DNA of 28,606 nucleotides from JAPLVB01 sp964353635. GTDB lineage: Archaea > Aenigmatarchaeota > Aenigmatarchaeia > QMZP01. The notes beneath the pieces are model-generated. The model was given only the letters and a program-made list of their open reading frames with translations, had not been told where the DNA came from and did no database searches. The position numbers and the translations under genes are program-made. The stretch lies in NCBI GenBank assembly GCA_964353635.1, contig CAYGVS010000013.1, forward strand, positions 1 to 28,606, written 5' to 3'. Within the stretch, counting starts at the first letter, position 1; every line of letters starts with the position of its first letter. This document shows, piece by piece, positions 14,138 through 21,192 of this stretch.

Positions 14138-15673
14138 ATGATGTTTGGCGGAGAAGGTTATATAGGGCTCCTCAAAAGGATCCCGGGGGTAGGAGGGCCT
14201 GTCCAGAAACTCACTTTCAAACAGAAGCTCAAGTGGACAGGTATTGTACTTCTCATTTACTTCATGCTGGCGCAGATACCCGCTTACGGGATTGCCCAGA
14301 CCAATTTCGAGAACCTGCGGTTCCTTGAGATCCTTCTTGGCTCCAGCTTCGGCTCCATTATGACGCTGGGCATTGGACCCATAGTCACAGCATCCATCAT
14401 TCTGCAGCTGCTTGTGGGGTCCAAGGTCATAGGATGGGACCTCAGGACTGAAAGAGGGAAGATACTATTCCAGGGGACTCAGAAGCTGCTGGCAATAGTT
14501 TTTTCCTTTTTGGAGGCAGGCATTTACGTTTTAATGGGAGCCATACCTGCACAGCCGGGCCTAGCGCTTTATGTGATTGGGCAGCTGGCTATGGGAGGGG
14601 TGCTTGTATTGTTCATGGACGAGCTAGTCTCGAAATGGGGCTTCGGTTCTGGGGTCAGCCTGTTCATTGTGGCTGGCGTGGCCAAGACCATAATGGTCAG
14701 AGCCTTCAATCCGCTGACGCAGGCAGGGACCTTCCCCACGGCAAGTGTTGAACCTGCGGGAATAATTCCTTACGCTCTGACTAAAATTGGCCAGGGATTA
14801 CCTATGGATGCATTCCTAGCCCTGCTGCCCATAATAGCCACTGCCATAGTCTTCTTCATCGTGATTTACGCCAATGCGATTAAGGTTGAGATACCGCTTG
14901 CCTTCGGCTCCATAAGGGGATTCGGAAGGCGGTGGCCTCTCAAGTTCTTCTACACGTCCAATATCCCTGTAATTCTGACTGCGGCTCTGCTCGCGAACAT
15001 ACAGCTGGTTGGAAGGTCCCTATCTGCTAGTGCACCCTGGATAGCGGAGTTCGACAGCCAGAGCCATGTCACGGGAGGCGTGCTGTTCTATCTTACCCCA
15101 CCTAACAGCGAGGCAATTATGGGATACATGATTTTCATAGGAGCATTTGCTCTTCTGGGAATACTTGTGGCATATTTTGCAAAGAGGAGGCCTATGACCA
15201 TAATGCTCGTATTCAGCGTCATCGGAGGCTTCTCTTGGTACCTCTTCGCGACGTCTGCAAGCCTTACCGGCCTTGTCTCTGTCCCGCTCATCGACCTTGC
15301 AAGGATGTTCACTTACCTAGCATTCCTGGTCTCAGGCTCCGTGATATTCTCCATTTTCTGGGTGACGACAGCAGGGATGGACGCGCGCACGGTTTCCGAG
15401 CAGATACACTCGACTGGGATGCAGATACCTGGATACAGGAGGGATGTGCGCATAATCGAGAGTGTCCTTGGGAAGTACATAATGCCTCTTGCTGTGCTTG
15501 GGGCCGCTGCCGTGGGCGCGCTGGCGGCCTTTGCGGACTTCACCAATGCGCTTGGCACAGGAACAGGGATACTTCTTGCCACCCTTATAATCTATAACTT
15601 ATATGAGGATATAGCAGCCAAGCACATGGAGGACATGCATCCGGCGATCAGGAAGATAATGGGCAGCGAGTGA
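14138..15673 (+). CDS. secY: Protein translocase subunit SecY
   Basis: SecY is the central ten-helix pore of the Sec translocon. The protein has about 511 residues with the usual N-terminal amphipathic start (GLLKRIPGVGGP), a plug-region segment, GIGPIVTASIILQLLVG in helix 2, the cytoplasmic C4-C5 loops with basic residues (RGFGRRWPLKF, RRDVRIIESVLGKY) and a conserved C-terminal helix (GTGILLATLIIYNLYE). Candidate starts are TTG 14135, ATG 14138 and ATG 14141. GTGAT at 14131-14135 is close to all of them, so the exact start is uncertain by one or two codons. The EMC3-like gene follows after four bases. Confidence 0.96.
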   Translation: MMFGGEGYIGLLKRIPGVGGPVQKLTFKQKLKWTGIVLLIYFMLAQIPAYGIAQTNFENLRFLEILLGSSFGSIMTLGIGPIVTASIILQLLVGSKVIGWDLRTERGKILFQGTQKLLAIVFSFLEAGIYVLMGAIPAQPGLALYVIGQLAMGGVLVLFMDELVSKWGFGSGVSLFIVAGVAKTIMVRAFNPLTQAGTFPTASVEPAGIIPYALTKIGQGLPMDAFLALLPIIATAIVFFIVIYANAIKVEIPLAFGSIRGFGRRWPLKFFYTSNIPVILTAALLANIQLVGRSLSASAPWIAEFDSQSHVTGGVLFYLTPPNSEAIMGYMIFIGAFALLGILVAYFAKRRPMTIMLVFSVIGGFSWYLFATSASLTGLVSVPLIDLARMFTYLAFLVSGSVIFSIFWVTTAGMDARTVSEQIHSTGMQIPGYRRDVRIIESVLGKYIMPLAVLGAAAVGALAAFADFTNALGTGTGILLATLIIYNLYEDIAAKHMEDMHPAIRKIMGSE

Positions 15674-15677
15674 TCCT

Positions 15678-16325
15678 ATGGCTCTCTTACCTTACCAGGA
15701 GATACTTCTAATCGCATTAGGCCTTTCTATACTTTCAGCTCTTGTCTCGAAGTTCCTTGCGAACCAGAAGGAGCTCAAGAAGGCGAAGAAGGACATGGAG
15801 TTCTTCAAGAGTAAGATGAGCGAGGCCAAGAAGGCAGGGAACCTGAAGAAGGTCAATGAATATTCAAGCGAGATGCTGAAAGCCAGCCAGAGGCAGTTCC
15901 GCCACAACATGAGGCCCATGCTTTTTTCATTAATCATATTCATACTGGCCATAGGATGGATAGGCGCCTTGTATGGCGATGTGACTGTCCCCCTTTCTGG
16001 CAACCAGACCCTGGAATTCGCTTACCGGGGCGCTGTCCACAAGGTTCAGTTCGAATCTACGACCAATGTGACCAAGGTTGACCTGAATCTTGATGGTCAG
16101 TTCTCCCAGGACGAGACTTTTGCCCAAGGCTCCACGTTCATGTTCGAAGGAATGGATTGGAAGGTGAACGCCGTGCCTGGGGATAAAATCCAGTTCCATG
16201 CTATAGTGGCGAAATCTCCCCTGAGCATACCTTTCATAGGCTCTGAGCTCAGCTGGTTCTGGTGGTACCTGATAATCATATTTCCAGGCTCCATGATATT
16301 CAGGAAGCTGCTCGATGTCGTATGA
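15678..16325 (+). CDS. EMC3/TMCO1-family (DUF106) membrane insertase-like protein
   Basis: Archaeal member of the Oxa1/YidC/EMC3/TMCO1 superfamily of membrane protein insertases. The protein has 215 residues. It has one N-terminal helix (about 5-24), a cytoplasmic coiled coil rich in Lys (KELKKAKKDMEFFKSKMSEAKKAG), a second helix (about 80-98), an extended extracytoplasmic beta-rich insert with NQT and NVT sequons, and a third amphipathic/aromatic helix (ELSWFWWYLIIIFPGSMIFRKLL). Its place four bases after secY is conserved in archaea and fits a joint role in inserting membrane proteins. The outside insert is longer than in minimal family members. Confidence 0.88.
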   Translation: MALLPYQEILLIALGLSILSALVSKFLANQKELKKAKKDMEFFKSKMSEAKKAGNLKKVNEYSSEMLKASQRQFRHNMRPMLFSLIIFILAIGWIGALYGDVTVPLSGNQTLEFAYRGAVHKVQFESTTNVTKVDLNLDGQFSQDETFAQGSTFMFEGMDWKVNAVPGDKIQFHAIVAKSPLSIPFIGSELSWFWWYLIIIFPGSMIFRKLLDVV

Positions 16326-16397
16326 TTGTTCAAGTGTTTAATCAGCTCCCATTAAGGGTACATATTATATTATAAAAGTTATTCCTACTCTCTTATC

Positions 16398-16760
16398 ATG
16401 ACAGAAAAGCCAGGGAAAAATTATCTGCTTTTTCATAGGATAGGAGAAGAACGAGTCTATAAGCCATCCACTGATATTTCCGGGAATCCTTGCACTGCCC
16501 CTTTGGATGAAGGGCATGCAAAGCTGGACGGGGAAAGCGAGCTCATTCTTGTGGATTTGGAGCCTATATTTGGGAATATAGGAGAAATCCTAAAACGAAT
16601 GAGGATAGACTCTAATGGCTGCAAAGAAACTGTCAAATCATACAGCGGAACTGTGGAAGGCAAAGCATATGCACAGGCATTTGACCTTTCTGCAAGATAC
16701 TTGGATACGTATCTCAAAATGTTTCAGAAAGCTCTTCCCCAGCTTTCGAATTCTGAATAG
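16398..16760 (+). CDS. Hypothetical protein, 120 aa
   Basis: I do not recognise this protein. It is soluble and slightly acidic, with a segment resembling a small alpha-beta domain (SELILVDLEPIFGNIGEILKRMRID) and a helical C-terminus (ARYLDTYLKMFQKALPQLS). A good TATA-like tatattataaaag (about 16366-16378) lies about 25 bases before the ATG. It stands alone after the secY/EMC3 pair, and its last codons face the convergent gene at 16813. Confidence 0.55.
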   Translation: MTEKPGKNYLLFHRIGEERVYKPSTDISGNPCTAPLDEGHAKLDGESELILVDLEPIFGNIGEILKRMRIDSNGCKETVKSYSGTVEGKAYAQAFDLSARYLDTYLKMFQKALPQLSNSE

Positions 16761-16812
16761 ATGAATAAGGCTGCCGCTCCCAAATCCTTGTGCACAGATA
16801 AAATCAGCCAAG

Positions 16813-17076
16813 CTACAAATCTAGCATGACCCCGCCGAACCTTTTGGCGACTATGTTGTAGACGAATGCCTCCACAATTCCCATTATGAAGCCGAGAATG
16901 CCGAACACTATTGGCATCACAATAATGGAAGCCACTCCTCCGAAGACCCCGGCCACGCCAAGATAAGATGACATGCCAATGGCAGCGGCAATTCCCGCAA
17001 AGAAACCGAAAACTGCCATAACGACCGCGAATATCTTCCCGAGGGACATTAGGTCTATTGCCTTGAGCTCCTTCAT
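16813..17076 (-). CDS. Small two- to three-helix membrane protein, 87 aa
   Basis: The protein is almost entirely membrane-embedded: helices at about 13-35 and 38-78, with glycine/alanine packing motifs. It ends with YNIVAKRFGGVMLDL. Small archaeal membrane proteins that begin K-x-ID-x-xSLGKI and end N-x-xAK-x-xGG-x-x-L are familiar to me as an uncharacterised group, similar in size and layout to DUF3566-type proteins. No function can be assigned. A TATA-like ctttttaag (about 17096-17104) is about 24 bases before the ATG. Confidence 0.7.
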   Translation of the reverse strand: MKELKAIDLMSLGKIFAVVMAVFGFFAGIAAAIGMSSYLGVAGVFGGVASIIVMPIVFGILGFIMGIVEAFVYNIVAKRFGGVMLDL

Positions 17077-17246
17077 GATATTATTTGGAGTGTTTTCTTA
17101 AAAAGCGTTATTTAAAGCCATTCGCAACAAAATTGTTAGATGGTTTGAAGGCGCAAAAAGGATGAAGTTGGCACAGGCCGGCTTTCCGCTTGCGCTTCTT
17201 ACCAGGGCTTCCCGCGATAGCTCAATGGCAGAGCACACGGCTGTAG

Positions 17247-17305
17247 GCTTTTACTGGATTCCCCTTGAGAATCCCGTGAGAACCGGAAGCATGTGTTCGA
17301 CAGCA
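17247..17305 (+). other. tRNA-Tyr intron 1, canonical 37/38 position (59 bases)
   Basis: A bulge-helix-bulge can be drawn. Below the anticodon stem, CTGT (17241-17244) pairs with ACAG (17300-17303). The three-base bulges are AGG (17245-17247) and CAA (17304-17306). Cutting after the second base of each bulge gives the loop CTGTAGA. Inside the intron, GGATTC/GAATCC forms a six-pair hairpin, extended by CTGG/CCGG and GCTT/AAGC. Confidence 0.85.
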
Positions 17306-17327
17306 ACCGTGGGGTTGGGAGTTCAAC

Positions 17328-17427
17328 AGCCAACCCTTTTCTTTCCCGAAAGAAAAGTGTAGGCCTTATCCAAAAGAAAAGGATATACACAATTAACCAG
17401 TCGAATGGTTAACTGTGTTGCTGAGAA
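17328..17427 (+). other. tRNA-Tyr intron 2, T-loop position 59/60 (100 bases)
   Basis: A second bulge-helix-bulge interrupts the T-loop. The T-stem GGGAG/CTCCC is followed by a central helix TTCA (17322-17325) with TGAG (17422-17425, one U-G pair). The bulges are ACA (17326-17328) and AAT (17426-17428). An intron helix GC-AAC/GTTGC follows, with one bulged C. Splicing after the second bulge base gives T-loop TTCAACT. The interior has three further hairpins: TTTTCTTT/AAAGAAAA with a CCCG loop (17337-17356), GTGTA..TATCC/GGATA-TACAC (17357-17390) and TTAACCA/TGGTTAA (17393-17412). Confidence 0.82.
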
Positions 17428-17441
17428 TCTCCCTCGCGGGA

Positions 17442-17452
17442 TTTTGCTTTTT
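17442..17452 (+). terminator. Oligo-T terminator after tRNA-Tyr
   Basis: The run ttttgcttttt begins immediately after the discriminator base of the tRNA. Archaeal RNA polymerase terminates at oligo-T stretches, so this is a likely end for the precursor tRNA. Confidence 0.45.
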
Positions 17453-17473
17453 CAGCCTTAGGAATGGGCAGAT

Positions 17474-17590
17474 ATGGAATCTGACTATATGGTTTTCAGA
17501 AGGATGAGCAGGAATCTTAACAGAAAGCTAAGCTTTTTGCTAGGCGAGATGCGCAGAAAGATGAACCGGAATCCTCTCTGGAAGATCTAG
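17474..17590 (+). CDS. Possible 38-aa strongly basic peptide
   Basis: A 39-codon ATG frame encodes a peptide very rich in Arg and Lys, patterned like an amphipathic helix (MVFRRMSRNLNRKLSFLLGE then RRKMNRNPLWKI). It fills the interval between tRNA-Tyr and the convergent gene, and the two stop codons overlap in CTAG (17587-17590). I see no convincing promoter or ribosome site and no known family. It may be chance. Confidence 0.3.
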   Translation: MESDYMVFRRMSRNLNRKLSFLLGEMRRKMNRNPLWKI

Positions 17591-18951
17591 TGCAGGGTTA
17601 TACCATTAGATATAAGCTTTATCTTCCTGTCGTTTTTGCCTGTTATGAACTTTATCTGGGCGCCAGGCAGCCTGAGAGCCCCCTTCGCAAGGGAGCGTAC
17701 CTTGTACTGCAGGATGCGCTCTTCCCTTGGTTTCATCTCGCCCAGCTTCCAGATGAGGCCTGTGCTGCCGTCCTCATTCTTTATTACAACCGGCCTTGTG
17801 GACTCAATCTCGTCGTGAAGCACCTGCGCCAGGGGCGAGACTGTGTCCTTCACTACGACCTCGCCCAGAGTGTGAAAGAAAGGATTCTTCAGGTGGATGG
17901 AAATATTGTGCTTTTTCGCTCCCTTTGGCGAATACCTTTTGGCTATCTGCGGGGTTGTCACGCGAAGGAAAGAATAAATGACCAGGCCTATTGTAAGGAT
18001 TACCAGCAGCAGATACCCGTAGAGAGCAGGCCAATAGCTGACTGTATATGTGACATAGGATGTTGCGCCAGGCCTTATCTCAGTGATTATGTATGTGCAT
18101 GCCATACCGCCTTCCTGCTGGACGCAGTTGTCTGCCGGCTTCGTCATCAGTCCTGTCATGGGATCTGCCTTAAGCTCCTGGGTAACGGCATAGTTCCTCT
18201 CGATATAGTTGCCGTCGTTGGTGACAGAGACTATGACATGCTTCTCGAACCAGCCCTCGTTCTCCTGGACTGCCTGCATGACATGCCTTACTGGCTGGAT
18301 GGTTACAGTGGCTTTGCTGTCGGATTCAGCTCCAGCTATCTCAAAAGCGGCTGTGTAGGTCCCTGAAAGAACTGATTTTGCAGTGGATTTGATTTCCCTT
18401 TCTCCGCTCGCTGTCGAAGTGAACGGCAATGAAGACACCACCCTTCTTGCGCTGTCTTTCAGCAGGAACCTGCCGGCCACTGTCTTCTCCTCAGGGGTGC
18501 TGACCACAAGGGAAAAGCTTACGGAGCTGCCTGAGGCGACAGGCTCAAAGGACTTGACAACCAAACCAGACTGAATGATTATCCCGAGGTTGACAGAGGA
18601 TTTCACCTCCGGGTTTCTTGCCGATGCTGCAGTTGCCGTGAACTCGAAAGCCCCGCTTTCAGAGCCTGTCGGATAGAAGACCAGGTCAAAGCTCTCTGAT
18701 GAGTGGGCCGGGATGCTTTTTGCAATGAAAGCTGGCATGAACCACTCCAGATGAGGGCCGGACAGAACCATCTGGAAGATGTCTTCATGGTCCTGGTTGT
18801 TCTCAATTGTCATCCGGAACTTCATGGAGGAATACAGGCTGCCTGTCTGGATGGCTGGGTCGATTGATACGCCAACAGGCGATGCAGAGACAGAAGCAGC
18901 GGTCAAGATAAAAAGGCATGAAACCATCGCGGTCAGCAGTGTTTTTGCCAT
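17587..18951 (-). CDS. Secreted membrane-anchored protein with Ig-like repeats, 454 aa
   Basis: The protein has a signal peptide (residues 1-23, ending VSA), a long beta-rich ectodomain (24-305) built of Ig-like or CARDB-like strands rich in Ser/Thr, and one membrane helix (about 308-329). A C-terminal domain (about 350-454) carries NPFFHTLGEVVVKDTVSPLA and WKLGEMKPREERILQYKV, a pattern like DUF11-type beta repeats. The helix would put this last domain on the opposite side from the ectodomain, which is odd for an adhesive fold; the first segment could instead be a retained anchor. A TATA-like box (minus strand, about 18981-18991) and GTGAT just before the ATG give it a short leader. Exact function is unknown. 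Confidence 0.75.
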   Translation of the reverse strand: MAKTLLTAMVSCLFILTAASVSASPVGVSIDPAIQTGSLYSSMKFRMTIENNQDHEDIFQMVLSGPHLEWFMPAFIAKSIPAHSSESFDLVFYPTGSESGAFEFTATAASARNPEVKSSVNLGIIIQSGLVVKSFEPVASGSSVSFSLVVSTPEEKTVAGRFLLKDSARRVVSSLPFTSTASGEREIKSTAKSVLSGTYTAAFEIAGAESDSKATVTIQPVRHVMQAVQENEGWFEKHVIVSVTNDGNYIERNYAVTQELKADPMTGLMTKPADNCVQQEGGMACTYIITEIRPGATSYVTYTVSYWPALYGYLLLVILTIGLVIYSFLRVTTPQIAKRYSPKGAKKHNISIHLKNPFFHTLGEVVVKDTVSPLAQVLHDEIESTRPVVIKNEDGSTGLIWKLGEMKPREERILQYKVRSLAKGALRLPGAQIKFITGKNDRKIKLISNGITLH

Positions 18952-19001
18952 TTGACATCACAAAGAACGGTTGATTCGTTTACTTAAATAATGATAACAT
19001 G

Positions 19002-19010
19002 ATATTTAAA
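19002..19010 (+). promoter_or_regulatory. TATA-like box for idi
   Basis: The sequence atatttaaa is followed about 26 bases later by GGAGG (19031-19035), five bases before the ATG at 19041. The box rules out the upstream in-frame ATG at 18999, which would lie before the transcript start. The divergent gene has a similar box at about 18981-18991. Confidence 0.5.
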
Positions 19011-19040
19011 GTTAGCGGGATTGGCTTCTTGGAGGCTTGC

Positions 19041-19556
19041 ATGGAGAAGATTATACTTGTCGACGAGAATGACAGGGAGATGGGCTCAGGGGAAAAGCTC
19101 AAGGTGCATGAGGAAGGGAAGCTTCACAGGGCATTCTCCATCTTTGTGTTCAATTCAAAGGGCGAGCTTCTCCTTCAGAGGAGGGCGGCATCGAAATACC
19201 ACTGCGGTGGCTTGTGGACCAATACTGTCTGCAGCCATCCGAGAGTCGGGGAGTCGCTGGACAAGGCTGTGCACAGGAGGCTGAAGGAGGAGATGGGCTT
19301 CGATGTCCCATTGAAGGAGGTTTTCAGCTTCATATACAAGGTAAGGTTCGGCAACGGCCTCACGGAGCATGAGCTGGACCATGTTTTTTTCGGGCAATAT
19401 GACAGCGAGCCCAGGCCCAATCCTGAAGAGGCTGACGGCTGGAAATGGGTTTCGCTTGGAGAGCTGGAAAAAGATGTCAAGAAGAACCCTGACAGTTATT
19501 CATACTGGTTCAGGGTTTCGCTGGACAGGGTGATATCCCGCAGGAAAGCGTTATAA
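19041..19556 (+). CDS. idi: Isopentenyl-diphosphate delta-isomerase, type I
   Basis: This enzyme interconverts isopentenyl and dimethylallyl diphosphate, the starting step for archaeal lipid chains. It is the Nudix-fold, metal-dependent type I enzyme. It shows His23 and His29 metal ligands, the catalytic Cys64 in WTNTVCSHPR, the Nudix-like helix AVHRRLKEEMGFDV and the acidic pair in LTEHELDHVFFG (Glu109, Glu111). Length (171 residues from the ATG preceded by GGAGG) is normal. Most archaea use the unrelated flavin type II enzyme, so a type I gene suggests acquisition by transfer at some time. It appears to be a single-gene unit. Confidence 0.93.
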   Translation: MEKIILVDENDREMGSGEKLKVHEEGKLHRAFSIFVFNSKGELLLQRRAASKYHCGGLWTNTVCSHPRVGESLDKAVHRRLKEEMGFDVPLKEVFSFIYKVRFGNGLTEHELDHVFFGQYDSEPRPNPEEADGWKWVSLGELEKDVKKNPDSYSYWFRVSLDRVISRRKAL

Positions 19557-19602
19557 AGAGCGGTGGCTGCTCTGTTTATTAATCGGGAAATAAATATTAC
19601 TC

Positions 19603-20784
19603 ATGGCTGCTGACCCCAATTTGATGGAATACATCAGGCGGCAGATAAATGCCGGATTCAGGAAGCAGCAGATTTACGATGCGCTGCTTCAGGCAGGCTG
19701 GTACAAGGAAGAGGTTGATGCTGCCTTCTATGAGATTTCCCTCAGTGTGTTTCCTCCATCTTATGTCCCAGCTGCTCCCAAGGCCGCATCAGCCAAGCAG
19801 GAGCTGCCAGCAAGCCCTGGATTCTTCTGGAAGCTCGGGAGCTCGATAGTTCGGCCTGGGGCGCTTTTTGAGTCCGTCAGGAAGGAGCCTGATATTGGGA
19901 ACTCCCTGAAATTCTATGGGGCGGTTTCCTTCATCCACCTTACAATAGCACTTGTGGGGATTTTCTTTGCAGTAGGCTTCCTCACCAATTTCCTTGAGAC
20001 ATCCTTCCTGAATTACTTAGCTATCATGCTTCCGGAGCTGGCTAAAGCCGGCATAATCAGTCTTTTCTTCGGTTATTTCATCCTGCTTGCCTTCACTTTT
20101 ATCGCATCCGGGATTGCCCATGCGTTTGTCTGGATTCTTAGGGGTAGCAGGGGATTCGTGCAGACTTACAAGTCCCTTGCATACTCTTTCTCTGTGACCC
20201 TTCTGTTTTGGCCAGCCTTCCTCCTCTGCTTCCTGCTGCCCGGCCTTACCCAGATGATAATCCAATCGTCCGCAATCTTCATCTTGGCCTGGATGGCTTG
20301 TTTGATTGGCATGGGGCTTTGCAGGCTGCATCAAGTCCCTGTATTCAAAGCCGCGATATCCGTGTCGGCTCCTATAGCCATTTCGGCTATCGCTCTGATT
20401 TATATGGCTCCTTGGCTTGGCCTGCTCAGTCCCCAGGAGTCTGGAGGTGCCGTGACAGGATTCGATGGGTTCTATATCCAGAGATGGAATTATGACTACC
20501 AGGGCAATTTCTCCATTATGCTAAAAAACAATGACACAAGCCCCATGACCATAAATGCAGTCACCGCTGAATGCGGTGAAGAAAGAAACTCGATTCCTCT
20601 ATCAACCATGGACCCCACGCATCTGGAGCCTGGCGGCTCTGCATACTTTTCCACTGGACTTGAGAAATGCTCCCCCAAGGAAGCCGGGGATGCCTACACG
20701 ATTTCTGTCGGCGTGAGATACCTTAATGAGGACAAAATGATGGTGTATTCATCCAGCGGCTCAGTGAGCGGAATCATCATGTAG
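19603..20784 (+). CDS. Membrane protein with N-terminal UBA-like helix bundle and YIP1-like domain, 393 aa
   Basis: Residues 7-45 (YIRRQINAGFRKQQIYDALLQAGW) look like a small three-helix UBA-like domain, as found at the N-terminus of many DPANN membrane proteins. After a Pro/Ala linker comes a YIP1-like membrane domain (about 85-280) with five or six helices and the start RPGALFESVRKEPD, the usual approach sequence of this fold. The C-terminus (about 295-393) is a beta-rich domain outside the membrane with two cysteines (Cys329, Cys360 region). A TATA-like ttattaatc (about 19576-19584) fits a leaderless start. The role is unknown. Confidence 0.75.
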   Translation: MAADPNLMEYIRRQINAGFRKQQIYDALLQAGWYKEEVDAAFYEISLSVFPPSYVPAAPKAASAKQELPASPGFFWKLGSSIVRPGALFESVRKEPDIGNSLKFYGAVSFIHLTIALVGIFFAVGFLTNFLETSFLNYLAIMLPELAKAGIISLFFGYFILLAFTFIASGIAHAFVWILRGSRGFVQTYKSLAYSFSVTLLFWPAFLLCFLLPGLTQMIIQSSAIFILAWMACLIGMGLCRLHQVPVFKAAISVSAPIAISAIALIYMAPWLGLLSPQESGGAVTGFDGFYIQRWNYDYQGNFSIMLKNNDTSPMTINAVTAECGEERNSIPLSTMDPTHLEPGGSAYFSTGLEKCSPKEAGDAYTISVGVRYLNEDKMMVYSSSGSVSGIIM

Positions 20785-20785
20785 C

Positions 20786-21160
20786 TTATCTTTTCAGCTC
20801 AAAGCTGTACCTCTGAGGCTCCCATTTGTTTTCCTTACCCGTATAGCTGCACTTTGCGCAGACCAGCCTAACAAGAAGCTTCTTTCCCTTGAGGTTTTTC
20901 GTGTATATCCTTTTCAGGGAATGCCCGCATGAGGGGCACTTCTTCGGAGGCTGGCCCTTCTTTGTTAATGTCGAAACCTTCACCTGCGCTATCTGCAGGG
21001 CCGCTGACCTTGCTCTCCTTTCAGAAATAGAGTAAGCCGTATCGACTTTCTTAAGCTTCCTGTTGACAAGGTCTGCAAGCTCTTTCTGCGAGGTGACCTT
21101 CCTTTCCTGCAGGACTTCCTTTATGATGAACTGCACGGTGTCCGTTTTTGGAATTCGCAT
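20786..21160 (-). CDS. HTH and zinc-ribbon protein, 124 aa
   Basis: The N-terminal half (about 8-60) predicts a winged-helix-like DNA- or RNA-binding unit (FIIKEVLQERKVTSQKELADLVNRKL). The C-terminal half is a zinc ribbon with CPSC (Cys75, Cys78) and CAKC (Cys101, Cys104). This combination is seen in a conserved group of small archaeal proteins of unknown function; regulation or RNA metabolism is a guess. It ends two bases after the stop of the convergent YIP1-like gene, and its promoter region overlaps that of the divergent gene at 21193. Confidence 0.75.
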   Translation of the reverse strand: MRIPKTDTVQFIIKEVLQERKVTSQKELADLVNRKLKKVDTAYSISERRARSAALQIAQVKVSTLTKKGQPPKKCPSCGHSLKRIYTKNLKGKKLLVRLVCAKCSYTGKENKWEPQRYSFELKR

Positions 21161-21192
21161 ATTAATAGATGGAAATCATAATTAAATAGGTT

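Larger units (their letters stand above)
17211..17441 (+). tRNA. tRNA-Tyr (GUA) gene with two introns
   Basis: The exons are 17211-17246, 17306-17327 and 17428-17441, giving a 72-base tRNA. Acceptor CCCGCGA pairs fully with TCGCGGG. The D-stem is GCTC/GAGC with AATGGCA in the loop. The anticodon stem is CACGG/CCGTG with loop CTGTAGA (anticodon GTA), the variable loop is GGGTT, and the T-stem is GGGAG/CTCCC with loop TTCAACT. The C1-G72 pair and A73 are the archaeal tRNA-Tyr identity elements. CCA is not encoded. The genomic span is 231 bases because of introns at 37/38 and 59/60. The mature T-arm is identical over 17 bases to that of tRNA-Cys at 21643-21713. An upstream TTATTTAAAG (17108-17117) may be its promoter. 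Confidence 0.92.

Noticed and set aside
17162..17362. A 66-aa ORF across the first tRNA-Tyr exons
   Set aside because: It covers a tRNA that folds perfectly after splicing and has no protein-like pattern.
17211..17441. A tmRNA-, SRP- or RNase P-like RNA
   Set aside because: The long paired ends and many hairpins first suggested a structured RNA. The exons instead assemble into a complete tRNA-Tyr with two bulge-helix-bulge sites, and none of the conserved cores of those RNAs is present.
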